This document shows, piece by piece, positions 1 through 6,584 of a stretch of 25,251 bases of DNA (its first letter is position 1; every line of letters begins with the position of its first letter). Both the position numbers and the translations under genes were made by a program. Below the pieces are notes generated by a model. It did no database searches. It saw only the letters and a list, made by a program, of their open reading frames with translations, and was not told where the DNA came from. This stretch comes from Candidatus Woesebacteria bacterium (GTDB lineage Bacteria; Patescibacteriota; Microgenomatia; UBA1400; MFAQ01). Where the stretch lies: contig JAGVOE010000017.1 of NCBI GenBank assembly GCA_020052895.1, positions 1 through 25,251 on the forward strand, in the 5' to 3' direction.

Positions 1-239
1 CAATTATCTACGAAAGACATCGCCATCGTTATGAATTTAACAACCAGTATCGTGAAAAACTAGAAAGGGCTGGTCTAGTCTTTAGTGGACTCTCACCGGA
101 TGGCTTACTGGTAGAGGCCATCGAGCTTCCCAGTCATCCTTTCTTTGTGGGCACTCAGTTCCATCCAGAGTACATTGCTCGGCCACTCACTCCTCATCCC
201 ATCTTTATGGCTTTCATCGCCGCCGCCACAAAAAAATAA
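1..239 (+). CDS. pyrG: CTP synthase, C-terminal end (partial)
   Basis: Only the last 78 or so codons are present; the reading frame is open from base 3 and ends in TAA. The residues match the end of the glutamine amidotransferase domain of CTP synthase: HRHRYEFNN, FSGLSPDG, then EAIELPSHPFF followed by GTQFHPEY. The HPE triplet supplies the catalytic His and Glu that, with an upstream Cys, release ammonia from glutamine for amination of UTP to CTP in the cytosol. The protein ends AAATKK. It converges on the transposase gene, and the palindrome just after the stop (251-275) could act as a transcription barrier. Identity is secure; the start lies outside the window. Confidence 0.96.
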   Translation, partial: IIYERHRHRYEFNNQYREKLERAGLVFSGLSPDGLLVEAIELPSHPFFVGTQFHPEYIARPLTPHPIFMAFIAAATKK

Positions 240-250
240 TCTCATCTACA

Positions 251-275
251 ACCTGCGAGGACTCTCCTCGCAGGT
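251..275. repeat. REP-like palindrome, copy 1
   Basis: Perfect inverted repeat with 11-bp arms (ACCTGCGAGGA / TCCTCGCAGGT) around the loop CTC. It lies between pyrG and the transposase gene. Its last base is part of the transposase stop codon (275-277, read on the minus strand). Confidence 0.93.
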
Positions 276-964
276 CAAACAACGTCAATTGTTAAAGGAG
301 CAATGAGTGTAATATCATCTGGCTCACCATCTTTTACAAACGTGGCGTACGAAGAGTTCGAATTATATATTGAAAACAGCTCTAGTATTTCATCTGTATT
401 AACCCATGATTGCGAAAATTGACGTAAGTAATTCCCATATGACGAGTATTTGTAATCCTCTAGCCTGCGAGGACTCTCCTCGCAGGCAAATAAGTCAAGT
501 GGGTTTCGATGAATGTATTTTGAAAGATAGACAAATTGATATTCGTTTTCAATTTTTACAGCCTTATATGGACCTTGGAACAGGGGACCAATTCGTTGAT
601 AGCGCGAATTAAAGTATCGTACATATTTTGTAGATAGCGAACGCATAAATCTATCAATACCATGATCAGAATTCTGTTTGACCATTAGATGGAAGTGGTT
701 TGGCATAAGACAATAGGCGAATAGCGTTATTTCTCCAAAGTAATTTTTCAACACTTTTGATGGTGAAACTTTCACCTGCGAGGAGAGTCCTCGCAGGTCA
801 TTCTCATCAAAATTAGATTGGGGATTTAAATAAAACTCCAGATAAGATAAAAACACCTTAAAATCTTTGTTATCTTCAAATATTGATTGTTTGTTCACTC
901 CACGGTTATAGATGTGATAGCAACTACCAGCCTCGTATTCCTTTATAGCGTTTTTAGCAGGCAT
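275..964 (-). CDS. REP-associated tyrosine transposase (Y1/IS200-like, RAYT)
   Basis: 229-aa HUH-type single-strand transposase of the Y1 family. The N-terminus (YHIYNRGVNK) is typical, the HUH metal motif is HFH in CLMPNHFHLMVKQ, and the catalytic tyrosine lies in TKYVRYFNSRYQ. LFQGPYKAVKI and YIHRNPLDLF are standard downstream motifs. RAYTs nick and join single-stranded DNA at REP palindromes. Four such palindromes lie here: one at each end of the gene and two inside it. The inner ones encode DLRGLSSQVK (774-798) and ACEESPRRL (463-487), replacing ordinary family sequence without closing the frame, and the stop codon overlaps a fifth arm base of copy 1. The gene is probably intact, but the in-gene palindromes could impair the protein. 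There are no insertion-sequence ends with target duplications, which fits a domesticated RAYT better than a mobile IS200. Confidence 0.9.
   Translation of the reverse strand: MPAKNAIKEYEAGSCYHIYNRGVNKQSIFEDNKDFKVFLSYLEFYLNPQSNFDENDLRGLSSQVKVSPSKVLKNYFGEITLFAYCLMPNHFHLMVKQNSDHGIDRFMRSLSTKYVRYFNSRYQRIGPLFQGPYKAVKIENEYQFVYLSKYIHRNPLDLFACEESPRRLEDYKYSSYGNYLRQFSQSWVNTDEILELFSIYNSNSSYATFVKDGEPDDITLIAPLTIDVV
463..487. repeat. REP-like palindrome, copy 2 (inside RAYT gene)
   Basis: Inverted repeat with arms GCCTGCGAGGA / TCCTCGCAGGC and loop CTC. The outermost pair is G-C instead of the A-T of copy 1, so both sides changed together and pairing is kept. It is translated as part of the transposase (ACEESPRRL). 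Confidence 0.92.
774..798. repeat. REP-like palindrome, copy 3 (inside RAYT gene, inverted)
   Basis: Arms ACCTGCGAGGA / TCCTCGCAGGT with loop GAG, the complement of the CTC loop, so it lies in the opposite orientation to copies 1 and 2. It is translated as DLRGLSSQVK in the transposase. Confidence 0.92.
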
Positions 965-982
965 AATTTTTTAATACAAACC

Positions 983-1007
983 GCCTGCGAGGATTATCCT
1001 CGCAGGT
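983..1007. repeat. REP-like palindrome, copy 4 (RAYT/xer gap)
   Basis: Ten-bp arms CCTGCGAGGA / TCCTCGCAGG with loop TTA, plus a G-T outer pair. It lies between the transposase start and the end of the recombinase gene, immediately upstream of the transposase. Confidence 0.9.
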
Positions 1008-1012
1008 AAAAA

Positions 1013-1960
1013 CTACTTTAAAAACTGGTCGTGGATCTTTTTTAGTTGGGGATTGGTCACGTGGGTGTATATCTGGGTAGTAGCTACATTTTTGTGCCCC
1101 AGCATCTCCTGAACACTACGCAAGTCTGCCCCCTGCTGGAGTAGGGTAGTGGCAAACGAGTGTCTCAAAACGTGAGGACTTACTTTTATCGGCAACCCGG
1201 CTACTCGACGATACTTCTCGACAATTCTCTGAATTCCTCGAATCGACAACCTAGCCTTTTCGTTCCCCATAGTTGGATCCCAGTCACCACTTCTGGGAAT
1301 TCTCACCCATAAGGCGCGAAAGGGGTCCGTCCTAGCTGTAAGATATCTCCCCAGCCAAACAGTCGCCCTTTCAGACAAAAAAACCAGTCTCACTCGTCGA
1401 CCTTTACCTAGAATACCAAACTCTCTTTCTTTCAAATCAATCTTGTCAATGTCTAGTTTAGCCAGCTCAGACACCCGAAGTCCGGTACTAAACAGAACCT
1501 CCAAAATAGTCCTATCTCGCAGTCCACTAATTTTTGAGGTATCCGGCGCCATCAGTAGTCTCTCCACTTGGTCTCGGTCCAAAAACTTGATCTGGTGTTC
1601 CACACTCTTAGGTAACTCAACCTTTTCTGCCGACAAAGTTTTTACCCCTTTTTTACTGCAGTACTTAAGAAAGGCTCTTAAGGCTATGACATAGTAACTC
1701 TGTGTAGTAGGGGAGAGCCGTTTACCATTTGGGTTCTCATATCTGGCTAGATACAATCTGTACTTACGAACCATCTCACTACTCAATTTCTGAATATATT
1801 CCTGTTCATAATGCTTTTCAAACCACTTACGGAACATGTCGAGATAGTGGGAGTAGTTGCGGATAGTAAACTTGGAATAATTCTTCTCCACCTCAATAAA
1901 GCCTAAATATCTCTTTATTAGTATCCGTAGCCCCAAATCATTGATCTGTTTCTTCGCCAC
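1013..1960 (-). CDS. Tyrosine recombinase, XerC/XerD type
   Basis: 315 aa, the usual length for Xer. The N-terminal SAM-like DNA-binding domain covers about residues 1-105 and the catalytic domain follows. Visible catalytic residues are Arg in STGLRVSELA, His-x-x-Arg in HVLRHSFATT, His in MLGHKN and the nucleophilic Tyr in TQIYTHV. Xer enzymes resolve chromosome dimers at dif sites; related enzymes act as integrases. The size, the lack of a neighbouring cargo island and the housekeeping context favour the chromosomal role, but XerC and XerD cannot be separated by eye. The start is GTG at 1958-1960 with no clear Shine-Dalgarno site. A TAAGAT hexamer ends 5 nt upstream, a weak candidate -10. 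Confidence 0.9.
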   Translation of the reverse strand: MAKKQINDLGLRILIKRYLGFIEVEKNYSKFTIRNYSHYLDMFRKWFEKHYEQEYIQKLSSEMVRKYRLYLARYENPNGKRLSPTTQSYYVIALRAFLKYCSKKGVKTLSAEKVELPKSVEHQIKFLDRDQVERLLMAPDTSKISGLRDRTILEVLFSTGLRVSELAKLDIDKIDLKEREFGILGKGRRVRLVFLSERATVWLGRYLTARTDPFRALWVRIPRSGDWDPTMGNEKARLSIRGIQRIVEKYRRVAGLPIKVSPHVLRHSFATTLLQQGADLRSVQEMLGHKNVATTQIYTHVTNPQLKKIHDQFLK

Positions 1961-2112
1961 CCTTCATCTTACCAAATTATTGTGCGACATGAAAACCAGA
2001 TCTACTACCCCTTCCTAGCTACCACGACGCCAATCTGATATTTTTCGTTCTCACTTGGACCTCCAATATTTTGTTAAGGACTATTAAAAAAATATTATAG
2101 CACTAGAAAATC

Positions 2113-2140
2113 TTGACACTTGAGACTCAAGCAATATAAT
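2113..2140 (+). promoter_or_regulatory. Near-consensus sigma70-type promoter with palindromic spacer
   Basis: TTGACA (2113-2118), 16-bp spacer, TATAAT (2135-2140). The spacer holds the palindrome CTTGAG-A-CTCAAG (2119-2131), well placed to be an operator. It drives the small gene at 2174 with a leader of about 27 nt. Confidence 0.88.
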
Positions 2141-2173
2141 ACAGGACAGCACCCTTACATAAGAGGAGGATCT

Positions 2174-2479
2174 ATGTCTACCTGGCTCACCATAAATCCA
2201 ATTCTGGCCATCCTGATCATCATCTGTCTGCTGGTAGTCGCCGGAATAGCCTACTACATCAACAAAAATCCGATACCTAACTTCGGTCAAATCATCTCCA
2301 AAGATCATGAAGGGCAACTCGGCTTTCTGGTAGAAAACCGCCACAGTATTACTATCCAAAATAATGAGGGGTTGCGCCGAAAGGTCTACCTGGACGAAGC
2401 CGTTTGGATCACCTTAGAAGTGGGTGACTTCTACACCGTACCTCAATATCCATCCGGTCATGATTACTCAGAAGACTAA
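2174..2479 (+). CDS. Small single-pass membrane protein, unknown function
   Basis: 101 aa starting at ATG 2174. AGGAGG (2164-2169) lies 4 nt before this ATG, and the upstream in-frame ATG at 2120 overlaps the promoter, so the shorter start is chosen. One transmembrane helix covers about residues 8-28 (PILAILIIICLLVVAGIAYY). A soluble domain of about 70 residues follows (GQIISKDHEGQLGFLVENR, then VYLDEAVWITLEVG). The tail ends GHDYSED. The gene is a complete unit with its own promoter and terminator and no co-transcribed partner. No family is recognised. It belongs to the strong Shine-Dalgarno class of small genes seen in this window. Confidence 0.85.
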   Translation: MSTWLTINPILAILIIICLLVVAGIAYYINKNPIPNFGQIISKDHEGQLGFLVENRHSITIQNNEGLRRKVYLDEAVWITLEVGDFYTVPQYPSGHDYSED

Positions 2480-2501
2480 CCCGCCATCCGGCGGGTTTTT
2501 T
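2480..2501 (+). terminator. Rho-independent terminator
   Basis: CCCGCC, loop ATCC, GGCGGG, then TTTTTT. It begins directly after the stop codon of the small membrane-protein gene. Confidence 0.92.
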
Positions 2502-2506
2502 ACTTT

Positions 2507-3409
2507 TTATTTCGCCGAAAGAAAGCTAATCATGTTGGCAAAGAAAGATTGTTTAGTTCCCATCACTTCACCAGTATCGGCTGAGACCACAAACTGAATC
2601 GGTTGTGACAATTCAAACAAACCTAGGAAACGGCGAGTTCGATTACCGGACACCTCATACACAGGGTTACCATCCAGGACCTTAAGCTCGACATCTTCTT
2701 TGACTATACCGGCTGCCGGAGAAGCCATCTGATTATTGATCCGTAGCTGTTTAACAATTTGATCTGGGCTTAGTTTGATCTCTCTATCTCCTTGGGGAGT
2801 CGAAATACTCAAAGGTCTGCCAGCCTCACCCACAGAAATTGGGTATTTCGTAGACGCCTCAAAACCATTTTTCATAAATCTCGTTTTGTCTTCATTAGTA
2901 CTTACTTCCAACTCGTTATTTTCCAGCTCTTTTTTAACCATGATCTCCACTCTGTCCAGCTGGTTTTTGGAAACTTCAATCGGCTCGCCGCTTTTTGTTT
3001 CCACCCTTTTTATCACTCCACTGGGTGAAGACTCATACTTAAGACGAAGGTTGCCTTTTTCCAGCTCCATCCGTGCCTGGGCGTTATCTTCCTTCATGAT
3101 TCTAACTGTTGACCCATCTTTAGTTTTAATCTCTGCTTCTCTTTGTTTCTCACGAGCCATTTCCAAAACCTTTTTAGTCACCTCGGATCGCTGGACTACC
3201 GCCCTCTCATTTGTGCCGCCAAGCGGACTATCCTTAGTCTCAACGTTGTTACCCAAGACCCTGGTATACGGAGTATCAAAGTTAAAACTACTTGATTGTG
3301 CCATCGTTCGACCAGCTCCAAGAGTCATAAATATGGCCAGAGTTACTAAAACAAACCTTTTCATCGAAAAAGTTTGGTAACGTTGGTAAGATCCACTTTT
3401 TTTAGACAT
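2507..3409 (-). CDS. Exported protein with PepSY-like C-terminal domain
   Basis: 300 aa from ATG 3409. A TATACT hexamer (3421-3416, minus strand) ends 6 nt before this ATG, the leaderless spacing seen at other genes here. ATG 3442 lies upstream of that box, and ATG 3364 gives a more standard signal peptide. The secretion signal is KRFVLVTLAIFMTLGAGRTMAQ-like, with cleavage likely after TMA. The middle is charged and probably extended, rich in Lys/Glu (VTKKVLEMAREKQREAEIK). The last 70 or so residues (GIVKEDVELKVLDGNPVYEV, then VVSADTGEVMG) resemble a PepSY domain, which often inhibits or chaperones proteases. That function is inferred from the fold only. Confidence 0.75.
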   Translation of the reverse strand: MSKKSGSYQRYQTFSMKRFVLVTLAIFMTLGAGRTMAQSSSFNFDTPYTRVLGNNVETKDSPLGGTNERAVVQRSEVTKKVLEMAREKQREAEIKTKDGSTVRIMKEDNAQARMELEKGNLRLKYESSPSGVIKRVETKSGEPIEVSKNQLDRVEIMVKKELENNELEVSTNEDKTRFMKNGFEASTKYPISVGEAGRPLSISTPQGDREIKLSPDQIVKQLRINNQMASPAAGIVKEDVELKVLDGNPVYEVSGNRTRRFLGLFELSQPIQFVVSADTGEVMGTKQSFFANMISFLSAK

Positions 3410-3415
3410 ATATTC

Positions 3416-3421
3416 AGTATA
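3416..3421 (-). promoter_or_regulatory. -10 element for the PepSY-like gene (leaderless)
   Basis: TATACT on the minus strand, 6 nt before ATG 3409. No strong -35 is visible. Confidence 0.5.
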
Positions 3422-4112
3422 TATCACAAGAATACCCGTCATAATCTAAGCCGGTAAAAAAAGAAATATTGTAAACAAACATCGGTTTTTTCACGGCGTG
3501 AAAAATAATGGGGGACGAGACAGTAGGGGAGGGATGAGGAGTCACAGAATCAAACTTATCCCATAGTCCGCAGATATTACCACCCCTGTCCTAAAATCAA
3601 ATAAAAATTAATTTAATAGTACTGTATCATCAACGATTAGGTCTTCGTTTCCCAAACAATTATATTTTTCTCGACTAAAAAAACTTACGGAAATTATCTA
3701 CTAAGACGAGCGGGCAGTAGTCGTCTTGGTCCCAGACCGAACACTTCATCCAAGCTCATTTTTCCAGCCTTAGTCACCTAAATACATGTTCTCAAATCTA
3801 AAATATACGCATCTGTAGAATGCCCCTAAAACGGCTTCTGGACATTTTTATGATACTTATTACCTCAGAATTTGAGGCTAATTTTAGCGGTTGTTCGGGT
3901 TTTTCTACAGCCAGGCACAAATCAAGCCTACCAGGCACAACCGGAAAGAAATAGGGTCGCTATCAGGCGAGGGGAACTTAGATCACCTAAGTTTCGGGAT
4001 TATCTACACATGGTGAGGAAACATAAAGCCCAGCACCCTAGCCACTCTATTGTGGAGATACGTCGCAAAAGTGTTATTGTGCGACCTATCATTTATCATT
4101 CTTCTCTACCAC

Positions 4113-4132
4113 TCCCTATTTACAAATAGGGA
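4113..4132. repeat. Inverted repeat in gene-free tract
   Basis: Arms TCCCTATTT / AAATAGGGA around AC, perfectly paired over 9 bp. There is no U-tract, so it is not an obvious terminator. Confidence 0.8.
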
Positions 4133-4290
4133 AGCATTGACTCCCTTCTACTCCCTAATCACACTAACTAGTGAGTGACTTTAAAAACGATTATCAATTA
4201 ATTAATTCTTTTACCTCGGCTGATCTGGCTACCTTCCCTCTCTATCGCTCATGGCCAGTAACTATATCAATCCCTATCACCCCCTGGCAG

Positions 4291-4299
4291 TTATCCACA
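4291..4299 (+). promoter_or_regulatory. Perfect DnaA box
   Basis: TTATCCACA, the high-affinity DnaA box. Chance expectation for this exact 9-mer on both strands of a 25-kb window is about 0.2, so position in the only large gene-free tract is the main support. Confidence 0.5.
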
Positions 4300-4310
4300 A
4301 AGTCTGCCAA

Positions 4311-4350
4311 TTTCGTGAAAACTATAGGTTTTCGTGAAAAGAACTATAAG
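4311..4350 (+). repeat. Two direct repeats next to the DnaA box
   Basis: TTTCGTGAAAACTATAGG (4311-4328) and TTTCGTGAAAAGAACTATAA (4330-4349) repeat at 19-bp spacing, 11 bp after the DnaA box. Each holds the short palindromic core TTTCGTGAAA. They look like iterons or regulator sites. Confidence 0.65.
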
Positions 4351-4385
4351 CTTATAACATTATGGGTTATTATAGGCTTATAGTT
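4342..4385. repeat. Long AT-rich hairpin
   Basis: Outer arms AACTATAAGC / GCTTATAGTT pair perfectly, followed by a G-T pair and five more A-T pairs inward, giving a stem of about 16 bp. It could terminate transcription from either side, extrude as a cruciform, or be a protein-binding site. The central 28 bp have 11-6-11 geometry, which Xer sites also have. Confidence 0.7.
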
Positions 4386-4455
4386 ATAGGTCTCTCCCCT
4401 ACCTGGCTGTGATGCCCAAAAAATATTTAAGTTCTTGAGAGTTTTTGAAATATTT

Positions 4456-5283
4456 TTACCCGCCAACCCATGAGGTGGTCAAAAAACCAATAATGATAAT
4501 TATGGCCACCGTCACCCCGTACTCAGTCAAACTCTCCATGTAAACCCGATTTGATAGTCTCTGCTCCATAATTCCCAACAGCCCATACAGAAGAGCTGTG
4601 ATCATTAGTCCTCCCATAAAGGGTTTCACTGGCCAAAAGGTGAGAGCGGTGGCGGCCAGCGCGGTCAGCCAGCCAATAGCCAAGGAGTACCTTACGGCTT
4701 CCTTAGCCAAACTGTTTTTTAGGTCTACACTCCAAAGATTAGGAAAACAGAGAATAAACGAGGCTACAAAAACTATCATCATCACCCACCAAAAAGGGAT
4801 CTTAAAACTCAAAGCCACGGTGTAGAAAAAGAGCGATGATATTAAGGTCAAAATAAAGTTTACCGATCTAGCGGCCCGAAAAAGCTGAATTGTCCTAATA
4901 GATGCTACTGAAAAAATATTTTCGATCAGCAAAATTCCATACATACCCACCGCATACAAAACAAAGTAAATCACTCTAAAGAGACTGGCCAGCAACATCG
5001 AGCCCTCCAGCTGAAAGGCTCGACCAAACATTCTCGGTACAACTGTGGGTAAAAAATTGGAAAACAGACCACTACCTAAGGTAAACATGGTTGGTAGAAC
5101 CATCAAAGTAATCCACTCAAATCCCTTCAAATCGTCAAACAAAACCCAGGCCGACAAAATGTATGCCAAGCCCGAAACAGCTAAGTACAAGCCAAAGCGG
5201 TAATCTACCTGAGTCAACGTCGTGAACCACAAGCACATCGCTAGCAGCAGACTCACCATGATAAAGCGTGTTCTTTTTGACAT
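4456..5283 (-). CDS. Polytopic membrane protein, unknown function
   Basis: 275 aa with roughly eight hydrophobic helices and a short basic N-terminus (MSKRTR), which places the N-terminus inside. Helices include FIMVSLLLAMCLWFTTL near residue 8, LYLAVSGLAYILSAWVLF near 33, and the C-terminal VAIIIIIGFLTTSWVGG. A charged loop with LFRAARSVNF sits near the middle. It starts 6 nt after the yebC stop, so the two are probably co-transcribed. Proteins of this kind are common in Patescibacteria without assigned function. No transporter or enzyme signature is visible. Confidence 0.8.
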   Translation of the reverse strand: MSKRTRFIMVSLLLAMCLWFTTLTQVDYRFGLYLAVSGLAYILSAWVLFDDLKGFEWITLMVLPTMFTLGSGLFSNFLPTVVPRMFGRAFQLEGSMLLASLFRVIYFVLYAVGMYGILLIENIFSVASIRTIQLFRAARSVNFILTLISSLFFYTVALSFKIPFWWVMMIVFVASFILCFPNLWSVDLKNSLAKEAVRYSLAIGWLTALAATALTFWPVKPFMGGLMITALLYGLLGIMEQRLSNRVYMESLTEYGVTVAIIIIIGFLTTSWVGG

Positions 5284-5289
5284 ATTTAA

Positions 5290-5814
5290 TTAAGATAGGT
5301 TGGACCAAACATCTACCACATCGTCCAGCTCGGCCAGCAACTTTAGCAGCTGCTCCAGCTTATCATGATCCTCTCCGCCTAGGGTTACCGTCGGTAGTGG
5401 CACGATCGACTTCATGTAAGACACCGAGCCTGGCCCACCCAGCTTGGCTCCATGCTTCTCCAAAACATTCTTGATCTCACCCGAGATTCTGTTTCGATTA
5501 TCCGTCACTACCGTAATCAATATTCCCACCCCCAAAGGCCCATAAGCCTCGTAAATCACCTCTTCAGCCATCGCCCCACCGCCTAGTCCCAAGGCTTTAT
5601 CAATGGCTCTTTTGATGTTCTCCATCGGCATATTTACCGCTCTAGCCTCGTCCACGATCGATCTAAGAAAAGAGTTAGTGTTCAGATCACCAGAACCTCC
5701 CTTTTTGACGGCTACATGGAGCTGTTTGGCGATTTTAGTAAAAACACCGCTCCGCTTATTATCCTCAATCGCTTTCTGATGTTTGATCGTTGACCATTTA
5801 GAGTGTCCTGACAT
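5290..5814 (-). CDS. yebC: YebC/PmpR (TACO1) family protein, internally shortened
   Basis: 174 aa, against about 240-250 for the family. The start MSGHSKWSTIKHQK is the family N-terminus, so ATG 5814 is the true start and the open frame upstream is not used. YebC proteins bind DNA as regulators or act on ribosomes stalled at proline stretches. The N-terminal domain (about 1-80) and the start of the second domain (GVGILITVVTDNRNR, GAKLGGPGSVSYM) are normal. The sequence then jumps at about residue 137 to the family C-terminus (VPLPTVTLGGEDHDKLEQLL, then LDDVVDVWSNLS). Around 70 residues are missing between these points, matching loss of one of three domains. The frame is clean, so this is an in-frame deletion and not decay. 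It is divergent from the TPR gene and followed by a membrane-protein gene. Confidence 0.9.
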   Translation of the reverse strand: MSGHSKWSTIKHQKAIEDNKRSGVFTKIAKQLHVAVKKGGSGDLNTNSFLRSIVDEARAVNMPMENIKRAIDKALGLGGGAMAEEVIYEAYGPLGVGILITVVTDNRNRISGEIKNVLEKHGAKLGGPGSVSYMKSIVPLPTVTLGGEDHDKLEQLLKLLAELDDVVDVWSNLS

Positions 5815-5824
5815 ACTACCCAAG

Positions 5825-5830
5825 ATTATA
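5825..5830 (-). promoter_or_regulatory. -10 element for yebC
   Basis: TATAAT on the minus strand, 10 nt before the yebC ATG. It predicts a leader of 0-4 nt. No good -35 is visible. Confidence 0.55.
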
Positions 5831-5841
5831 AACGATTTAAC

Positions 5842-5870
5842 TTGACATGAGAGAAAAACTTCTCTATCAT
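5842..5870 (+). promoter_or_regulatory. Strong promoter giving a leaderless mRNA
   Basis: TTGACA (5842-5847), 17-bp spacer, TATCAT (5865-5870). The gene's ATG at 5879 lies 8 nt after the -10, so transcription should start within a base or two of the start codon. The spacer contains GAGAA-AAAC-TTCTC (5851-5864), a possible operator. Confidence 0.8.
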
Positions 5871-5878
5871 TTCTCAAA

Positions 5879-6583
5879 ATGAACAATGACAATCCGCACG
5901 ACCTACAACAAGCCGCCATCAAAGCCGCTATTAACCGAAACTGGAACGAAGCCATCACTCTCAACCAAAAATTACTCGAAATTACTCCTCTAGATATTTC
6001 CACTCTCAACCGCTTAGGTATAGCCCAGTCTATGTCTAAGCAAAATACAAAGGCCATTGCCAGTTTTCATCAAGTCCTTGAAGTCGATCCCCACAATCAT
6101 ATTGCCAAAAACAATCTAGCTCGTCTCAGAGCCAACAAAAAACAAGGTCTAGCCAATCCCTATTTACAAACAGTTAGTTTTATCGAAGAGCCCGGCAAGT
6201 CCAAGGTCATTCCCCTGGTTAGCCAGGGAGAGCCCAAGATTTTTTCCTTCTTAAATATCGGGGAGCCAGTCACTCTAACCACCGGCAAACACAAGGTTAA
6301 GGTCTGCCAGGACAAAACCTTTATTGGTTACCTACCAGACAACATCTCCCATCGCCTGGTCAGACTAATTAACTCTGGCTACAAGTACAAGACGGTCATG
6401 AAATCAGTGAACCCCAAAAATCCTCAAGTTTTTATCCAAGAAACTCATAGCTCCAAAAGACTCAGGGGCATCCCCTCTTTCCCTTTGGACGACAAAGAAC
6501 ATCTCCCTTCATTGTCAGCTGGTGAGTCTAGCGAAACTCCAGCCCTGGAGCTCTACGATCCTCTGGTTGGCGACGAAAACTAG
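5879..6583 (+). CDS. TPR protein with C-terminal HIRAN-like region
   Basis: 234 aa, no signal peptide, probably cytosolic. Residues about 5-88 form two TPR-like helical repeats (NWNEAITLNQKLLEITP, then NTKAIASFHQVLEVDP). Residues about 120-190 (FLNIGEPVTLTTG, KVKVCQDKTFIGYLPDNIS, LVRLINSGYKYKTVM) resemble a HIRAN domain, a small beta fold that binds the 3' ends of single-stranded DNA in helicases such as HLTF. In particular the IGYLPxxxSxRLVxLINSG pattern fits. The C-terminal 40 residues are acidic and low in complexity. There is no nuclease or helicase domain. A fusion of TPR with a HIRAN-like fold suggests a scaffold at DNA ends, but this is inference. There is no Shine-Dalgarno site. Confidence 0.75.
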   Translation: MNNDNPHDLQQAAIKAAINRNWNEAITLNQKLLEITPLDISTLNRLGIAQSMSKQNTKAIASFHQVLEVDPHNHIAKNNLARLRANKKQGLANPYLQTVSFIEEPGKSKVIPLVSQGEPKIFSFLNIGEPVTLTTGKHKVKVCQDKTFIGYLPDNISHRLVRLINSGYKYKTVMKSVNPKNPQVFIQETHSSKRLRGIPSFPLDDKEHLPSLSAGESSETPALELYDPLVGDEN

Positions 6584-6584
6584 A

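Larger units (their letters stand above)
3410..4455. other. 1-kb gene-free tract with DnaA box, direct repeats and hairpins
   Basis: No convincing gene lies here. There is a perfect DnaA box (4291-4299), a one-mismatch box TTATCTACA (4000-4008), paired direct repeats (4311-4350), and AT-rich stretches (3600-3625, 4184-4212). Hairpins seen: 3487-3505 (TTTTTCAC/GTGAAAAA), 3703-3727 (AAGACGA/TCGTCTT), 3863-3877 (CCTCA/TGAGG), 3975-3993 (AACTTAG/CTAAGTT), 4061-4084 (GTCGCA/TGCGAC), 4113-4132 and 4342-4385. A short direct repeat CAGGCACAA occurs twice near 3913-3942. The tract could be a replication origin, an unrecognised structured RNA locus, or decayed genes. No tmRNA, SRP or RNase P hallmark was found. 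Confidence 0.6.

Noticed and set aside
251..1007. CRISPR array from the repeated palindromes
   Set aside because: Spacing is irregular (about 190-290 bp), orientation varies, and two copies are in coding sequence; no cas genes nearby.
2775..3380. 201-codon plus-strand frame
   Set aside because: Antisense shadow of the PepSY-like gene; no promoter, ribosome site or family match.
3872..4129. 85-codon open frame in the gene-free tract
   Set aside because: TTG start with no ribosome site or spaced -10, spans several hairpins and a near DnaA box, and the translation matches no family.
4350..4377. dif recombination site
   Set aside because: Only the 11-6-11 geometry fits; the inner half-site consensus is poor, so kept as a side hypothesis.
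4171..4383. 70-codon open frame in the gene-free tract
   Set aside because: It runs through the DnaA box, the direct repeats and the long hairpin; composition is not protein-like.
5815..6057. 81-codon N-terminal extension of yebC
   Set aside because: It is antisense to the TPR gene and precedes the conserved MSGHSKW start and its -10 element.
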